The position numbers were made by a program, and so were the translations under genes. A DNA stretch of 64,000 nucleotides from Candidatus Calescibacterium sp. GTDB lineage: Bacteria > Calescibacteriota > Calescibacteriia > Calescibacteriales > Calescibacteriaceae. The DNA lies in the NCBI GenBank assembly GCA_025060505.1, contig JANXBU010000001.1, forward strand, positions 124,001 through 188,000, written 5' to 3'. Below the pieces are notes generated by a model. That model ran no database searches. It was not told the DNA's origin and saw only the letters and a list, made by a program, of their open reading frames with translations. How positions within the stretch are numbered: position 1 is the stretch's first letter; each line of letters begins with the position of its first letter. Positions 37,453-47,007 of the stretch are shown here, in pieces.

Positions 37453-37671
37453 AACTATTAAAAAATTTGAATGATTCTCAGTTTTGTAAATAAAGAATTA
37501 GAAAAATGTCTATAAATTTTTGGCTTGCTTTTGATTTGAAATTGGGCATACTGTTTGTAAATGTGAAAAAATGGATTTTCAGTAAGTAATATGTGGTTAA
37601 TCTCTCTGATTTTGTGATTATTATAATTGTTTATTTGTTTATTTATTAAGCAATTCAAGCAAGTATAGTTA

Positions 37672-38688
37672 ATGAATCAACATACGATAAGGGTTCTTAA
37701 TATATACCATCCGGGCAGAGGAGGTCTTGAAAAACTATCATATCTGCTGAGTTTTGAGCTCAGGAAGCACTTTGATGTTCAATCAATTTCGGCAGATAAT
37801 TCTTTATTTGAAATTTGGAAATATGTGAATCAGAGTGATGTTGTCTTGATCCACAGAGGAAAGATTCTTTATAAGTTATTGCCTTTTATTCTGTTGAGAA
37901 AACCGAAATTCATTTTCATACATCACTTTATGGCGAAGGCAAAAAAGAAGGATCCATATCATAGGTTTATTTATTCCAGAGTTTCTGCAATCATAGCTCT
38001 CAGCAAAAGAATAGCCGAGCAGATAAAAGAAAACTGGCAAGTTGACGCTAGTAAAGTTTTTGTATTATATCCCGGAATAGATATAGAAAAATTTTTCAGA
38101 TCAGAAAATCAGAGAGTTCAGGTAAGGCGAAAATACAGCATAGCAGACAAAGAAATAGTGTTAGGAACAGTTGGGAGAATATGTCAGGAAAAGAATCAGA
38201 AACTTCTTTTGGAATCTGTTAAGCTCTCTGGTAAGGATTTCACCTGCTTTATAGTTGGCCCAGTTCAGGAGAATAAATACCTTGAAAGTCTGAAGGTTAC
38301 TTCGGAAAAATTACATATAAGAACAATCTTCGTTCCAGAATTTGTAGATAATGTTGGAAGTATATTTAACGCCATAGATTTTCTCGTTATAACATCAAAG
38401 AATGAACCGTTTGGTCTGGTTGGACTTGAATCAATGGCTTGTTCAACGCCAGTTTTGGCTCCAGATAACTCCGGAATAGCTGAAGTAATATCAGATAATG
38501 AGGATTCATTTATTTACCATAACAATAGTGCCAAATCACTTAGCAGTATCATCAGGAATCTAGCTGAGAGTTCGCAAGTGGATATTCTCAGTATGTCAAA
38601 AAAAGCGAGGGAGAAAGTGGAGAAGAACTTTACATTGAGTAAGTATGCTGAAAAATTAAAAGATATTATTTATGGTGTTCTGCGATGA
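37672..38688 (+). CDS. Family 4-like glycosyltransferase (GT-B)
   Basis: 338 residues, GT-B fold. N-terminal RVLNIYHPGRGGLEKLSYLLSFEL is the acceptor domain; the donor domain carries VLYPGIDIEKF, GTVGRICQEKNQKLLLES and the EX7E region EPFGLVGLESMACSTPVLAPDNSGIAEV (short: EPFGLVGLESMACS). Retaining transferase using a nucleotide sugar, probably for lipopolysaccharide or other surface glycan. It is separate from the larger glycan cluster at 51-55 kb. TATAGT lies at -8 to -3 of the ATG, with no Shine-Dalgarno. Confidence 0.9.
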   Translation: MNQHTIRVLNIYHPGRGGLEKLSYLLSFELRKHFDVQSISADNSLFEIWKYVNQSDVVLIHRGKILYKLLPFILLRKPKFIFIHHFMAKAKKKDPYHRFIYSRVSAIIALSKRIAEQIKENWQVDASKVFVLYPGIDIEKFFRSENQRVQVRRKYSIADKEIVLGTVGRICQEKNQKLLLESVKLSGKDFTCFIVGPVQENKYLESLKVTSEKLHIRTIFVPEFVDNVGSIFNAIDFLVITSKNEPFGLVGLESMACSTPVLAPDNSGIAEVISDNEDSFIYHNNSAKSLSSIIRNLAESSQVDILSMSKKAREKVEKNFTLSKYAEKLKDIIYGVLR

Positions 38689-38799
38689 TCTTTTTGATTT
38701 AGATTTTGTAAATCTCTATGTTGAGAGTGTATGTGTTTTTCAGAAGGCTTTGCAAAGATGGAAGGGGGATTTTCTATGATTGCAAGGTGGCGAGATTTT

Positions 38800-39114
38800 T
38801 CAGCTTATGAGAAATACATCTCCATTTTGATCTATTTCGATTGGTAATTTCTTAATAGGAGCTGGTGCCGGCATGGAGACATTTTTTCCTGTTTTTATAT
38901 CAAATTCTGCTCCGTGCCACATACAGATTATCTTTTCACCTTCTATCTCGTAGTTTTCTGAAATTGGCATATCTTGGTGAGAGCACCGGTCTTCATAGAC
39001 ATAAATTTTACCTCCTAATTTTATTACCAGATAATACTCCCCATCTAAGCTTATTCCTTTTGCTGAATTATCTTGTATGTCTTTTACATTCAGAAGGAAT
39101 TTTTTGTTTCCCAT
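38800..39114 (-). CDS. Rieske-type [2Fe-2S] ferredoxin
   Basis: About 104 residues, a stand-alone Rieske domain with both ligand pairs: CSH at 44-46 and CMWH at 64-67 (CxH...CxxH), followed by GAEFDIKTGKNV and the Pro-rich PAPAPIKKLP. No membrane anchor, so a soluble electron carrier, perhaps for an oxygenase or reductase encoded elsewhere. The track start (39123) is a TTG; the ATG at 39114 is more likely. It is 13 bp downstream of a glycosyltransferase gene on the same strand. Confidence 0.93.
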   Translation of the reverse strand: MGNKKFLLNVKDIQDNSAKGISLDGEYYLVIKLGGKIYVYEDRCSHQDMPISENYEIEGEKIICMWHGAEFDIKTGKNVSMPAPAPIKKLPIEIDQNGDVFLIS

Positions 39115-39127
39115 AGATCGCAAAATG

Positions 39128-40153
39128 TTAGTAAATTTTTTTTTCGTTTTTGAAAATTTCCGAATAGTATCCTTTTGAGTAGTAAAAATCCATATATAGT
39201 TTTATAAAGGGTAGAGCAATTCTCAGAACATTTTTATATTCCTTTGGAAAGAATTGGTTTTCAGATGCTTTGCTAAGTATTCTTTGAGTTTCAGTTATGT
39301 ATAAAGCAAAGAAAAAAATTAAACTGATTGGAGATACAGCTGATATAAGAATTTTTGGAAGGATTAACTCTCTTCTTACAAGTCTTTTTATGTATCTTTT
39401 TTCATATTTTTTTGTTAATGTTGCAAAGCTTTTGCCTCTGCGTATAAACCATTTCTTTATTTCACTCAGGGTCTTTCTGGGTTCTGTAAAAACATAAGCG
39501 TCTGGATTATAAAGAAATCTTGCATCTGGAAATTTCTTTTTTATCCTTATAGATAAGTCTGAATCTTCCGCTCCGAAAACGAGATTTTCATCAAACATTC
39601 CTGTTTCAGTGATGAGTTTTTTCACAATAGCAAGGTTTGAGGTTGAAAAAGAATCAATATATGATCTTCCTTGAGCCATAAGTTTGAATCCTCCAGCTGG
39701 AAATCCAAGAACTCCCTGTGATAGTATCAAAATATTTTTCAGGTAAGTTGATAGTTTTTCTTTGGTGTTTCCATCTGTGTTGATTGTTTTCGGTATCACG
39801 CTTCCAAGTACTGCATCAGCTTCTTTTTTAAGAATAGGTTCTGTAATTTTTTTTATCCAACTTTTTGGTATATCCATGCCGTCGTCTATGAACACAAGAA
39901 TGTTATATTCAGATTCTTTTACTCCTATGTTTCTTTGTATTGAAAAGCCACCCTTTTTTATTCTTATATATTTTATTTCAAGATTTTTACATGCGTGTGT
40001 TAAGTCTTTTTCATTCGTTTTCTCCGAACTATCTGCTTCAACAATTACATATTGAACTTTTTTCAAATCAGAGTTTTCAACGCTTTCAATGACTCCGAAA
40101 AACGTTTTCAGAAGCTTTTCTCTTGAATTACTTATTGTTATTACAGAGATCAT
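39128..40153 (-). CDS. Family 2 glycosyltransferase with C-terminal membrane region
   Basis: 341 residues. GT-A start SVITISNSREKLLKTFFGVIE, then KKGGFSIQRNIGVKESEYNILVFIDDGMDIP with the DDG acidic motif, and MFDENLVFGAEDSDLSIRIKKKFP, the GT2 ED motif. A hydrophobic segment at about 265-290 (LISAVSPISLIFFFALYI, approximate) suggests membrane association. Probably adds a sugar to a surface polysaccharide. Product not predictable. Confidence 0.9.
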   Translation of the reverse strand: MISVITISNSREKLLKTFFGVIESVENSDLKKVQYVIVEADSSEKTNEKDLTHACKNLEIKYIRIKKGGFSIQRNIGVKESEYNILVFIDDGMDIPKSWIKKITEPILKKEADAVLGSVIPKTINTDGNTKEKLSTYLKNILILSQGVLGFPAGGFKLMAQGRSYIDSFSTSNLAIVKKLITETGMFDENLVFGAEDSDLSIRIKKKFPDARFLYNPDAYVFTEPRKTLSEIKKWFIRRGKSFATLTKKYEKRYIKRLVRRELILPKILISAVSPISLIFFFALYITETQRILSKASENQFFPKEYKNVLRIALPFIKLYMDFYYSKGYYSEIFKNEKKIY

Positions 40154-40267
40154 TTTTTAGTTCTTAATATATTTTTTTGATTTATTTACCATAACTTCAA
40201 TTTACTCACATCTTCAATTTGGCCGATAAAAAAATCTAAAAAAAGAGTTTTTCATTCATTTTGTAAA

Positions 40268-40273
40268 TAGAAT
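40268..40273 (+). promoter_or_regulatory. Possible -10 of the tRNA-Lys/gap unit (TAGAAT)
   Basis: TAGAAT begins 17 nt before G1 of tRNA-Lys, a fitting -10 position. No good -35 is apparent at usual spacing. Confidence 0.35.
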
Positions 40274-40284
40274 AAAAATAGGGT

Positions 40285-41363
<1,079 letters not shown>

Positions 41364-41495
41364 GCGATATAGGTAATCCAACATATATACAAATGCGAAG
41401 CTGAATTTTTTGTACATTTGAAACTCTGGAACTCTAAAAATCAAAAAGCTGGAAATAGTATTCAAATTCGGAAGAAATAAATTCGGATTGTTTGA

Positions 41496-42020
41496 TTATC
41501 CTTTCTTATTAGTAGGTAGAAAATCTGCTATCTTTGATTTTTTACTACTTCCTGATGTGCATTTGCATCCCTCTGTGTTTAAATTGTTCCCGCATTTCTG
41601 GCATATTCCCTTGCATTCTTCTGAACATAAATTGTATGGTGGGATTATTGATTCTCCAAGAGAAATTATATATTGATAAAAGTCAAATTCATCTCCTTCG
41701 TAAAAATCATCATCGAGATCTTCAAATTTGAGTTCAATTTCTTCTTCTCTTGGGAGAGTATATGAAGGTTTGAGATATATATTTATGGATTCAGATACGT
41801 TAAGGTGAAACTCTTCCAAACATCTTATACATTCTACTAATTTATCTACAAATATATTACCTGTAATTTCAACAATATCATTTTTTCTTGTTATTTCACC
41901 GTCAAAGATCACTTTTATTTTTTCTCCGGAGAAGATTTTTGAAACTCTTATACCTTTTTCGGTAAGTTGCCTTATCTTTACAGGACCTCTGAACAGATCC
42001 TCTTGTGTTCTGATCTGCAT
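41496..42020 (-). CDS. yceD: YceD/DUF177 family protein
   Basis: 174 residues. Family features: VECIRCLEEFHLNV (CxRC) and the C-terminal cysteine cluster LCSEECKGICQKCGNNLNTEGCKC. YceD proteins are normally encoded just before rpmF (L32) and affect 23S rRNA accumulation in plants and E. coli. Here no rpmF follows; the next gene downstream is gap on the opposite strand. The upstream gene on this strand, 50 bp away, is a predicted barrel. Cytoplasmic. Confidence 0.9.
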   Translation of the reverse strand: MQIRTQEDLFRGPVKIRQLTEKGIRVSKIFSGEKIKVIFDGEITRKNDIVEITGNIFVDKLVECIRCLEEFHLNVSESINIYLKPSYTLPREEEIELKFEDLDDDFYEGDEFDFYQYIISLGESIIPPYNLCSEECKGICQKCGNNLNTEGCKCTSGSSKKSKIADFLPTNKKG

Positions 42021-42070
42021 GGCTGCATATCTTATTAAACCTAAATTCCAAGTGAAAGAAAGATGGATTT

Positions 42071-42691
42071 TCAGAATCTATGAGAAATACCACCGAATAT
42101 AGCACTTTGACCAAACGAGTGAAGTTCAACGGTGATATAAGTTTCTGGATTAAGATGATAATCTCCTCCAACAAATACAAAAAATCTGGCGTTTGTTCTT
42201 GCTCTCAAGTTTTCTCCACTTTCAAGTTTAATGTAGAAATCTCTGTATCCTCCTCCTACATATACCAGGGAGTGGGCTACTTTGAAGCTCATATTTGGTG
42301 CTATCTGCCAGAATATAGCATTTGGAAATCTTTTCCTTTCCGTATTCTTCAAGAAAGGAAGAATTTCGGTGTTTCCATCAATGTTTATGTTCGCACTCCT
42401 TTTCTTATCAAGCAAAGAAGTTTTTAAACCAATTCCAAACTGGTTTAATGTGGGTATGGGATCAATAGGAGAGAAGGTTTTTATTCCAGAAAATCCATAC
42501 AGTAATATTTTATCTGATGGAGAATACCCGAATTTTACAGACATTGATAAAGAAGATATCGGAGTTTTTTTGTATATATTTGTTTCAAACATAGAAAAAT
42601 TCAAAAATCCGCCAATTTCAAAGCTATTTGGATCCGGAGTTATAACTCCGCCACCAGCTAAGAAGCCCAAAAGTAGAATGGGTAAAATCAT
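42071..42691 (-). CDS. Predicted small outer-membrane beta-barrel protein
   Basis: 206 residues. The short N-terminus MILPILLLGFLAGGG is a likely signal peptide. Alternating strands with Gly/aromatic turns follow (FSMFETNIYKKTPISSLSMSVKFGYSP region; FKVAHSLVYVGGGYRDFYIKL), ending in Ser-His-Arg-Phe, a good outer-membrane C-terminal signature. Perhaps eight to ten strands. A perfect TATAAT (minus strand, 42701-42706) sits 9 nt before the ATG. Function unknown. Confidence 0.75.
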   Translation of the reverse strand: MILPILLLGFLAGGGVITPDPNSFEIGGFLNFSMFETNIYKKTPISSLSMSVKFGYSPSDKILLYGFSGIKTFSPIDPIPTLNQFGIGLKTSLLDKKRSANINIDGNTEILPFLKNTERKRFPNAIFWQIAPNMSFKVAHSLVYVGGGYRDFYIKLESGENLRARTNARFFVFVGGDYHLNPETYITVELHSFGQSAIFGGISHRF

Positions 42692-42700
42692 ACAAAGATA

Positions 42701-42706
42701 ATTATA
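42701..42706 (-). promoter_or_regulatory. Perfect TATAAT close to start codon (minus strand)
   Basis: On the minus strand TATAAT occupies -15 to -10 of the ATG at 42691 with no Shine-Dalgarno between. Confidence 0.5.
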
Positions 42707-42823
42707 AAAATTTGCTCTGATACAAACACGAGTGCTTCTTGAAATGAACCAGTTTTTATATAAAATTAGACGATCTTGTGGAGGTAAATAAATCCTTGCA
42801 ATGATAAGAGCGGGCGTTAAATC

Positions 42824-43615
42824 TCAGCAAGATTGAAGTGAAGTTTTTTGTATTTGTGAATTTGTGTGTTCCGGTTTTCTCTTGAAAAATAGGTTCCATT
42901 GAGTGTAGCTTTTCATTATACTATCTTCAATGAATTTTGTCATTTCATCGTCTCTGTGTATCTTTTTTATTTTCAGAATGAAATTTTTATTATCTCTTAC
43001 ACAAGCTATACCAAAAATACTTAGTCCAAATCTCTTAGATAGTCTGATTGGTAGGTCAGATATGTAGAATATCTCTCCAAACATTTCTGCTGGCTTAGAA
43101 TTTGGTACGGGTCTATCTACAAGAACAACAAATATTTTTCCAGCTGGATTTAACATATAGCTTACAAATTTTTTGAAGCGAGGTTCTGTGATGATTCCTA
43201 TGTTTCTCCTTGTTATATTGAAGAAAAGCTTTTGATATTTTGATTTCAGATCTTCAACCAGAGCGAAGACTTTTATTCCATTTTGTACAAAAATTTTTGC
43301 ACCGAACTCCGGGATACCGATGTGAGCAGATACACATATGGCTCCTTTCTCCATTGATTCTATGATGAGCTCTTGTAGTCTATCATTGCTCTCTGGGTTT
43401 ATTTTTATCTTATTTCTTATCAGAGGATATAAAAAAAGATAAAGGTGATATAATACATGGTTCTTGAATACTTCGTTTATTTCATCTTTTGTGGGGTTTC
43501 TTTTGAGAACTACTTTTAGATTTTCCTTACATATTTCACTTCTGTTTATTCCATATATTTTTGTTCTTTTGGAGAATAACGATATTATACTTGAGAGTGA
43601 TTCAAGAAGTATCAC
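42824..43615 (-). CDS. LpxL/HtrB-family lipid A acyltransferase-like protein
   Basis: 263 residues. The catalytic HX4E motif is present as AHIGIPEFG (H98, E103), matching NHFGNWE of LpxL. Further family-like features are VVLVDRPVPNSKPAEMFG and the C-terminal QWNLFFKRKP, equivalent to W.yrRwk. These enzymes put secondary acyl chains on lipid A at the inner membrane; an N-terminal amphipathic helix may anchor it. The start is GTG, overlapping the DUF151 stop in GTGA (4 bp), so translation is probably coupled. The protein is shorter than E. coli LpxL (306), and the acceptor is uncertain. Confidence 0.82.
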   Translation of the reverse strand: MILLESLSSIISLFSKRTKIYGINRSEICKENLKVVLKRNPTKDEINEVFKNHVLYHLYLFLYPLIRNKIKINPESNDRLQELIIESMEKGAICVSAHIGIPEFGAKIFVQNGIKVFALVEDLKSKYQKLFFNITRRNIGIITEPRFKKFVSYMLNPAGKIFVVLVDRPVPNSKPAEMFGEIFYISDLPIRLSKRFGLSIFGIACVRDNKNFILKIKKIHRDDEMTKFIEDSIMKSYTQWNLFFKRKPEHTNSQIQKTSLQSC

Positions 43616-44190
43616 ATTTTCATTTTTCCGAAATCTTCTTCCGATACTATTTCAAGTAGTGCTTCCTCTTTCTTTTCTGCTACTGCAGCTGGAATTCCTT
43701 TGAGAAACTCAGAACTTCTGGTTTTGTCGAAAACGAGTTCGTCTACATATATTTCACTATCGAGTCTCAAAGCAAGCGCAAGTGCATCAGATGGCCGAGA
43801 ATCAATTTGATATTCTTTGCCGTTGTGTTCTACATAGAGTATTGCATAGTATGTTGAGCTTTTGAGATCGCATACTTCTATTTTTTTAAGTTTCATACCA
43901 ATAGTATTGAATATGTTTTTCATAAGATCATGTGTCAGAGGACGCTCAAATTTAATTTTTTCCAGTTCCATCATTATTGCATTTGCTTCGTTTATACCTA
44001 TCCATATAGGTAGGAATCTTTCTCCGTTTTCTTCTTTTAGTATAACTGCTGGTGTTTGTGTTACCTGATCTACTATTACTGTGGCAACTACCATTTTTAT
44101 TTTATTGTGCAATTTTGTTTCTTCCTTCGCCTTATGTTCTGTTAGGTTGGCCTCCTCCTTCTGATTATTATCTGATTTTTTTCTGGGCAT
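43612..44190 (-). CDS. DUF151 bifunctional-nuclease-family protein
   Basis: 192 residues. After a charged lysine/glutamate-rich N-terminal about 30 residues comes the DUF151 domain: PAVILKEENGERFLPIWIGINEANAIMMELE, shown briefly as LPIWIGINEANAI, then RPLTHDLM and IDSRPSDALALALRL. Members in plants and Mycobacterium have been reported with nuclease activity; the general role is uncertain. Translation starts at ATG 44190 behind a perfect Shine-Dalgarno (AAAGGAGGT), one of few in the window. Its stop overlaps the LpxL-like start. Confidence 0.92.
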   Translation of the reverse strand: MPRKKSDNNQKEEANLTEHKAKEETKLHNKIKMVVATVIVDQVTQTPAVILKEENGERFLPIWIGINEANAIMMELEKIKFERPLTHDLMKNIFNTIGMKLKKIEVCDLKSSTYYAILYVEHNGKEYQIDSRPSDALALALRLDSEIYVDELVFDKTRSSEFLKGIPAAVAEKKEEALLEIVSEEDFGKMKM

Positions 44191-44196
44191 AGCTTT

Positions 44197-44205
44197 ACCT
44201 CCTTT
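44197..44205 (-). promoter_or_regulatory. Strong Shine-Dalgarno for DUF151 gene
   Basis: On the minus strand AAAGGAGGT ends 6 nt before the ATG at 44190. Confidence 0.9.
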
Positions 44206-44467
44206 GTTATATTTTAATCTATTTTTTATCTCTTTGGAAGATTTGAAACAAGTTTACCTTATTTCTTTCTGTGAATTATTTTGATTTCCCCTTGCAGAGT
44301 AAAAACTTCAATTTCCTGTCCTTGTTTCTATGAGTTGTTTTGATCATATTTGTGTGTGATTGTTTCTACACCAGCGTATTTTTACTGTAGAAATAAGAGT
44401 TTATCAACTCTGAAAAGATATTGAATAAATATAATGAATTACATGGAATGAATGGAAAGATGGGAGG

Positions 44468-44509
44468 GTTGCAAGGTTCAAGCTTTAGATTTTTCTTGAA
44501 CCCTGCAAC
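44468..44509 (-). terminator. 15-bp-stem hairpin after the exported protein gene
   Basis: GTTGCAAGGTTCAAG (44468-44482) and CTTGAACCCTGCAAC (44495-44509) pair over 15 positions with one mismatch and a 12-nt loop. It begins 9 nt beyond the stop of the minus-strand gene. No U-tract follows, so it may be a 3'-stabilising or Rho-assisted element rather than a classic intrinsic terminator. Confidence 0.6.
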
Positions 44510-44518
44510 AGATTATTA

Positions 44519-45316
44519 CTATTGGCCTTTCAGATCAATATCTACATCAATCTGTAGTGTCCATATCCATCCCTTTGGGGCTCCTGCGGCTACTTTATCG
44601 AAGAAAAATACAGGTCCGGTAAGTAGCCCAATTGCTGGAGTAAAGAAGATTGCTAAACCTCCTCCGCCACCACCTATTACATTCTCACCTGTCATTACAT
44701 CTGCGAGGAAAATTATTTTGTCTATCAGAGGAACATCTATTGGGTATGAAAGCCAACCCAACATTATTCCAAATTGATTTGTTTCTCCATCTGAACTTAC
44801 AAAAAGATTTTTGTTTAACCCAAAATATGCTCCTACATTTATACTTCCAAGATATTTCAGAGCTCCCCAGTCCTCAAGCATGGTTTTCCCGACTACAAAA
44901 TGCAGTATATTGTAGTCATTCACATCTTTCTCAAAACCTAAGTTGAATATACCAAATGACCAACCAGGTTGTCCTTTAAATAAAACATCTTCAGGTGTTC
45001 CGATCTTGGCATTAAGCAAAAGAGGAGCTTGAGATGGGAATAAAAGATCAAAACCTACTTCCAGCTGAAGTTCATTTATCGGAAGTGCTCCTATGGTTAG
45101 TCCTGTTATGATAGGATAACTGTAATCATCTAAAAAATATGTATCATAAGTTATATGAAGAACTCCAAAAGGTTGCATATATGGTGTGCAGGTAGTCCAC
45201 AAAACAGTAGAAGGTGTTGCGTAAACGTTCTTGGCAGATGATAATATAATACCTATCATGTACATGATTCCGATGTATTTTGATTTGCTTCTAAACCTTT
45301 CTACCTTTATTTTCAT
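44519..45316 (-). CDS. Exported beta-rich protein, unknown function
   Basis: 265 residues. N-terminus is basic (MKIKVERFRSKSKY) followed by a hydrophobic core IGIMYMIGIILSSA and a likely cleavage at VYATPS. The mature part has Gly-rich, aromatic-rich strands (GYEKDVND region, NVGAYFGLNKNLFVSS, VIGGGGGGLAIFF) and ends QIDVDIDLKG, so it is either a small barrel or a secreted beta protein. It has a strong Shine-Dalgarno and a large hairpin just after the stop, signs of a well-expressed single-gene unit. Not recognised. Confidence 0.72.
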   Translation of the reverse strand: MKIKVERFRSKSKYIGIMYMIGIILSSAKNVYATPSTVLWTTCTPYMQPFGVLHITYDTYFLDDYSYPIITGLTIGALPINELQLEVGFDLLFPSQAPLLLNAKIGTPEDVLFKGQPGWSFGIFNLGFEKDVNDYNILHFVVGKTMLEDWGALKYLGSINVGAYFGLNKNLFVSSDGETNQFGIMLGWLSYPIDVPLIDKIIFLADVMTGENVIGGGGGGLAIFFTPAIGLLTGPVFFFDKVAAGAPKGWIWTLQIDVDIDLKGQ

Positions 45317-45633
45317 GGTTTATTACCTCCTTTTCAGATAAATATGAAAATTCTGTTCCATACACCGGCGTTCTTATTTATTCTTTCAGATAAGTGTTTT
45401 CAATTCTTTTTCTTTCGTTGTTTTTCATTTCTGTGTGTTGGTAAACATTTTTGTTTATTTTTTTGTGAATGTGAATTGCTTGATTCGATCTTTAAATTTT
45501 GCAGAGATCTTCGGGTACAATAAATCAGAGATTACCAGATACTAGACAAGTGTAAAAGTTTATTTTCCTTTTTTTCGTAAGAACTTTGCAGGATCAAGAA
45601 AGTCAATCGTTATTCCGAAGACATATATACATA
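45317..45633. other. Divergent non-coding gap
   Basis: Between the exported protein (minus) and the Wzz-like gene (plus). It contains the minus-strand Shine-Dalgarno AAAAGGAGGT (45325-45334). Otherwise AT-rich; I see no RNA gene or convincing promoter. ACACCGGCGT here (45361-45370 region) resembles ACACCAGCGT near 44370. Confidence 0.5.
45325..45334 (-). promoter_or_regulatory. Strong Shine-Dalgarno for exported protein gene
   Basis: On the minus strand AAAAGGAGGT ends 8 nt before the ATG at 45316. Confidence 0.9.
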
Positions 45634-46506
45634 ATGAAAAGATTCGTATTTTTCAATGTTTCTTCTGTTCTTCTTTGTTTTCTTGTTTTTATTGCTTTTC
45701 ATTTATTTCAACATAGGTCATACAAAGTTAGAGCAAAAATAATGGTTGAGCCAGATATTCTGTTTGATCACATCAATTGTTCCGAGAATCTTCTTGCAGA
45801 AGCTCAAAGTATGTATCAGTTTATATCTAGTGAAATCATTAAGAATTCAAGAATAGTTTGTAAAAGATCATCAAAGGTAATACTTGTTGAGTCTTTTCTT
45901 AACGATAAACATGAATCCGAAAAAATTGTTGATGTTATTTCATCTTTGATTGTTCAAACTTTAAAAGAAAAATCAAAAAGTATCTGTACAAATCGAAATA
46001 TAAATGTTTCTAATGAAGAGCTGAGGAAAATTTATTTGGAGTCATATCTTTCAGAGCTTCACAGAATCAGAGAAAAGTTGGTTGATATAGAAAGCAAGAT
46101 TTTGAATCTGGAAAGCTTTGTTAGAGATTTTGATAAGGAAGGATTCAATATTCCACCAATAGATGAAATAAAAGATATATTTGAATCATACAAATCACTT
46201 GAAATCAGAAAGATAGAGCTGTTAAGTCAATATACTGAAAAAAGTCCGCAGATAAATGTACTGGACGAGCAGATAAGATTTGTTTCTCGCTCCATTAAAA
46301 AGAAGATATTATATGAGATTAGGTCTCTGAAAAATAAGAGAGAGCTTCTTTTAGCTGAAGAAAAAAGAATCAGACAAGATTTGGAGAGAAATTACATTGA
46401 CCAGTATAGAGAGATTTCGGATGGTTATACCTTCAGGAGTTCTTGTTCTCCGTTTTTCTACATAGAAAAATCGGTTATTCCTGAATTTTCTCAGGCGAGC
46501 TTCTGA
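45586..46506 (+). CDS. Wzz/GumC-like polysaccharide chain-length protein lacking the second membrane segment
   Basis: 306 residues by the TTG at 45586, or 290 by the ATG at 45634. A transmembrane helix (FFNVSSVLLCFLVFIAFHLF) follows a short cytoplasmic end; then a beta segment (YKVRAKIMVEPDILF) and long coiled-coil helices, with EKSPQINVLDEQI resembling the HPEV..L..QI stretch of Wzz/GumC. These proteins set polysaccharide length from the inner membrane. The usual C-terminal Pro-rich motif and second transmembrane helix are absent: the protein stops at IPEFSQASF. No frameshifted continuation is visible. It may be naturally short or truncated. Confidence 0.68.
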   Translation: MQDQESQSLFRRHIYIMKRFVFFNVSSVLLCFLVFIAFHLFQHRSYKVRAKIMVEPDILFDHINCSENLLAEAQSMYQFISSEIIKNSRIVCKRSSKVILVESFLNDKHESEKIVDVISSLIVQTLKEKSKSICTNRNINVSNEELRKIYLESYLSELHRIREKLVDIESKILNLESFVRDFDKEGFNIPPIDEIKDIFESYKSLEIRKIELLSQYTEKSPQINVLDEQIRFVSRSIKKKILYEIRSLKNKRELLLAEEKRIRQDLERNYIDQYREISDGYTFRSSCSPFFYIEKSVIPEFSQASF

Positions 46507-46516
46507 ATAATTATAC

Positions 46517-46522
46517 TATAAA
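46517..46522 (+). promoter_or_regulatory. -10-like hexamer at leaderless spacing (TATAAA)
   Basis: TATAAA occupies -12 to -7 of the ATG at 46529, with no Shine-Dalgarno, in the 22-bp gap after the Wzz-like gene. Confidence 0.45.
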
Positions 46523-46528
46523 CCTTTG

Positions 46529-46942
46529 ATGAGGAGAGAGTTTTCCGCAGGCGGTATTGTCTACAAAGACGGGAAGGTTCTTATGATAAAGGTCAAAACC
46601 CTCTCCGGAAAATATGTATGGACCTTTCCAAAAGGACATATAGAAAAAGGTGAGAAAAAGGAAGAAGCTGCAATCAGAGAAGTGGAAGAGGAAACCGGAG
46701 TTAGATCCGAGATAAAAAAAGATCTCGGAAGTTTTACATACTACTTTAAAGATAAAGACGGCGTATTGGTTAAGAAGACTGTATTTTGGTACCTTATGGA
46801 ACCTCTTTTTCAGGCTGAATTGAAAACTCCCGGCGAAGTTCTCGAAGTAAAATGGATTGATATAAAAGAGGCAGAAAAAATTATATCTTATGATTCAGAT
46901 AGAACGATCATTGGTAAAATCTCGCGGGAGTTTTCAATCTGA
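46529..46942 (+). CDS. Nudix hydrolase
   Basis: 137 residues from the ATG at 46529 (the track uses TTG 46526). A complete Nudix box runs from G36 to V58: GX5EX7REVEEETGV, seen as GHIEKGE and AAIREVEEETGV. The preceding FPKGH and the AGGIVY start resemble the Ap4A-hydrolase/MutT-like branch, so a dinucleoside polyphosphate or oxidised nucleotide substrate is plausible. Cytoplasmic, Mg-dependent. It forms its own small unit or reads from the Wzz-like gene 22 bp upstream. Confidence 0.93.
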   Translation: MRREFSAGGIVYKDGKVLMIKVKTLSGKYVWTFPKGHIEKGEKKEEAAIREVEEETGVRSEIKKDLGSFTYYFKDKDGVLVKKTVFWYLMEPLFQAELKTPGEVLEVKWIDIKEAEKIISYDSDRTIIGKISREFSI

Positions 46943-46947
46943 CTTCT

Positions 46948-46975
46948 TTGACGAACTTCCGCAAACTTCTATATT
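46948..46975 (+). promoter_or_regulatory. Sigma-70-type promoter before the GNAT gene
   Basis: TTGACG (46948-46953), a 16-bp spacer, then TATATT (46970-46975). The start site would be near 46983, giving a leader of about 40 nt that contains the Shine-Dalgarno. Confidence 0.6.
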
Positions 46976-47007
46976 TTCTCTCTGATGATTATAATAAAGT
47001 GAATGAC

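Larger units (their letters stand above)
44191..44518. other. 328-bp non-coding gap with several inverted repeats
   Basis: Between the exported protein gene and DUF151 (both minus). Apart from the Shine-Dalgarno at 44197-44205 it holds a large hairpin at 44468-44509, a 6-bp stem AGAGTT/AACTCT with a 4-nt loop (44396-44411), and TTTCTACA/TGTAGAAA (44363-44393). The plus-strand ORF 44421-44777 overlapping it looks like a shadow. Confidence 0.7.

Noticed and set aside
46507-46528. Frameshifted C-terminus of the Wzz-like gene
   Set aside because: Only 22 bp separate it from the Nudix gene, leaving no room for a second membrane helix.
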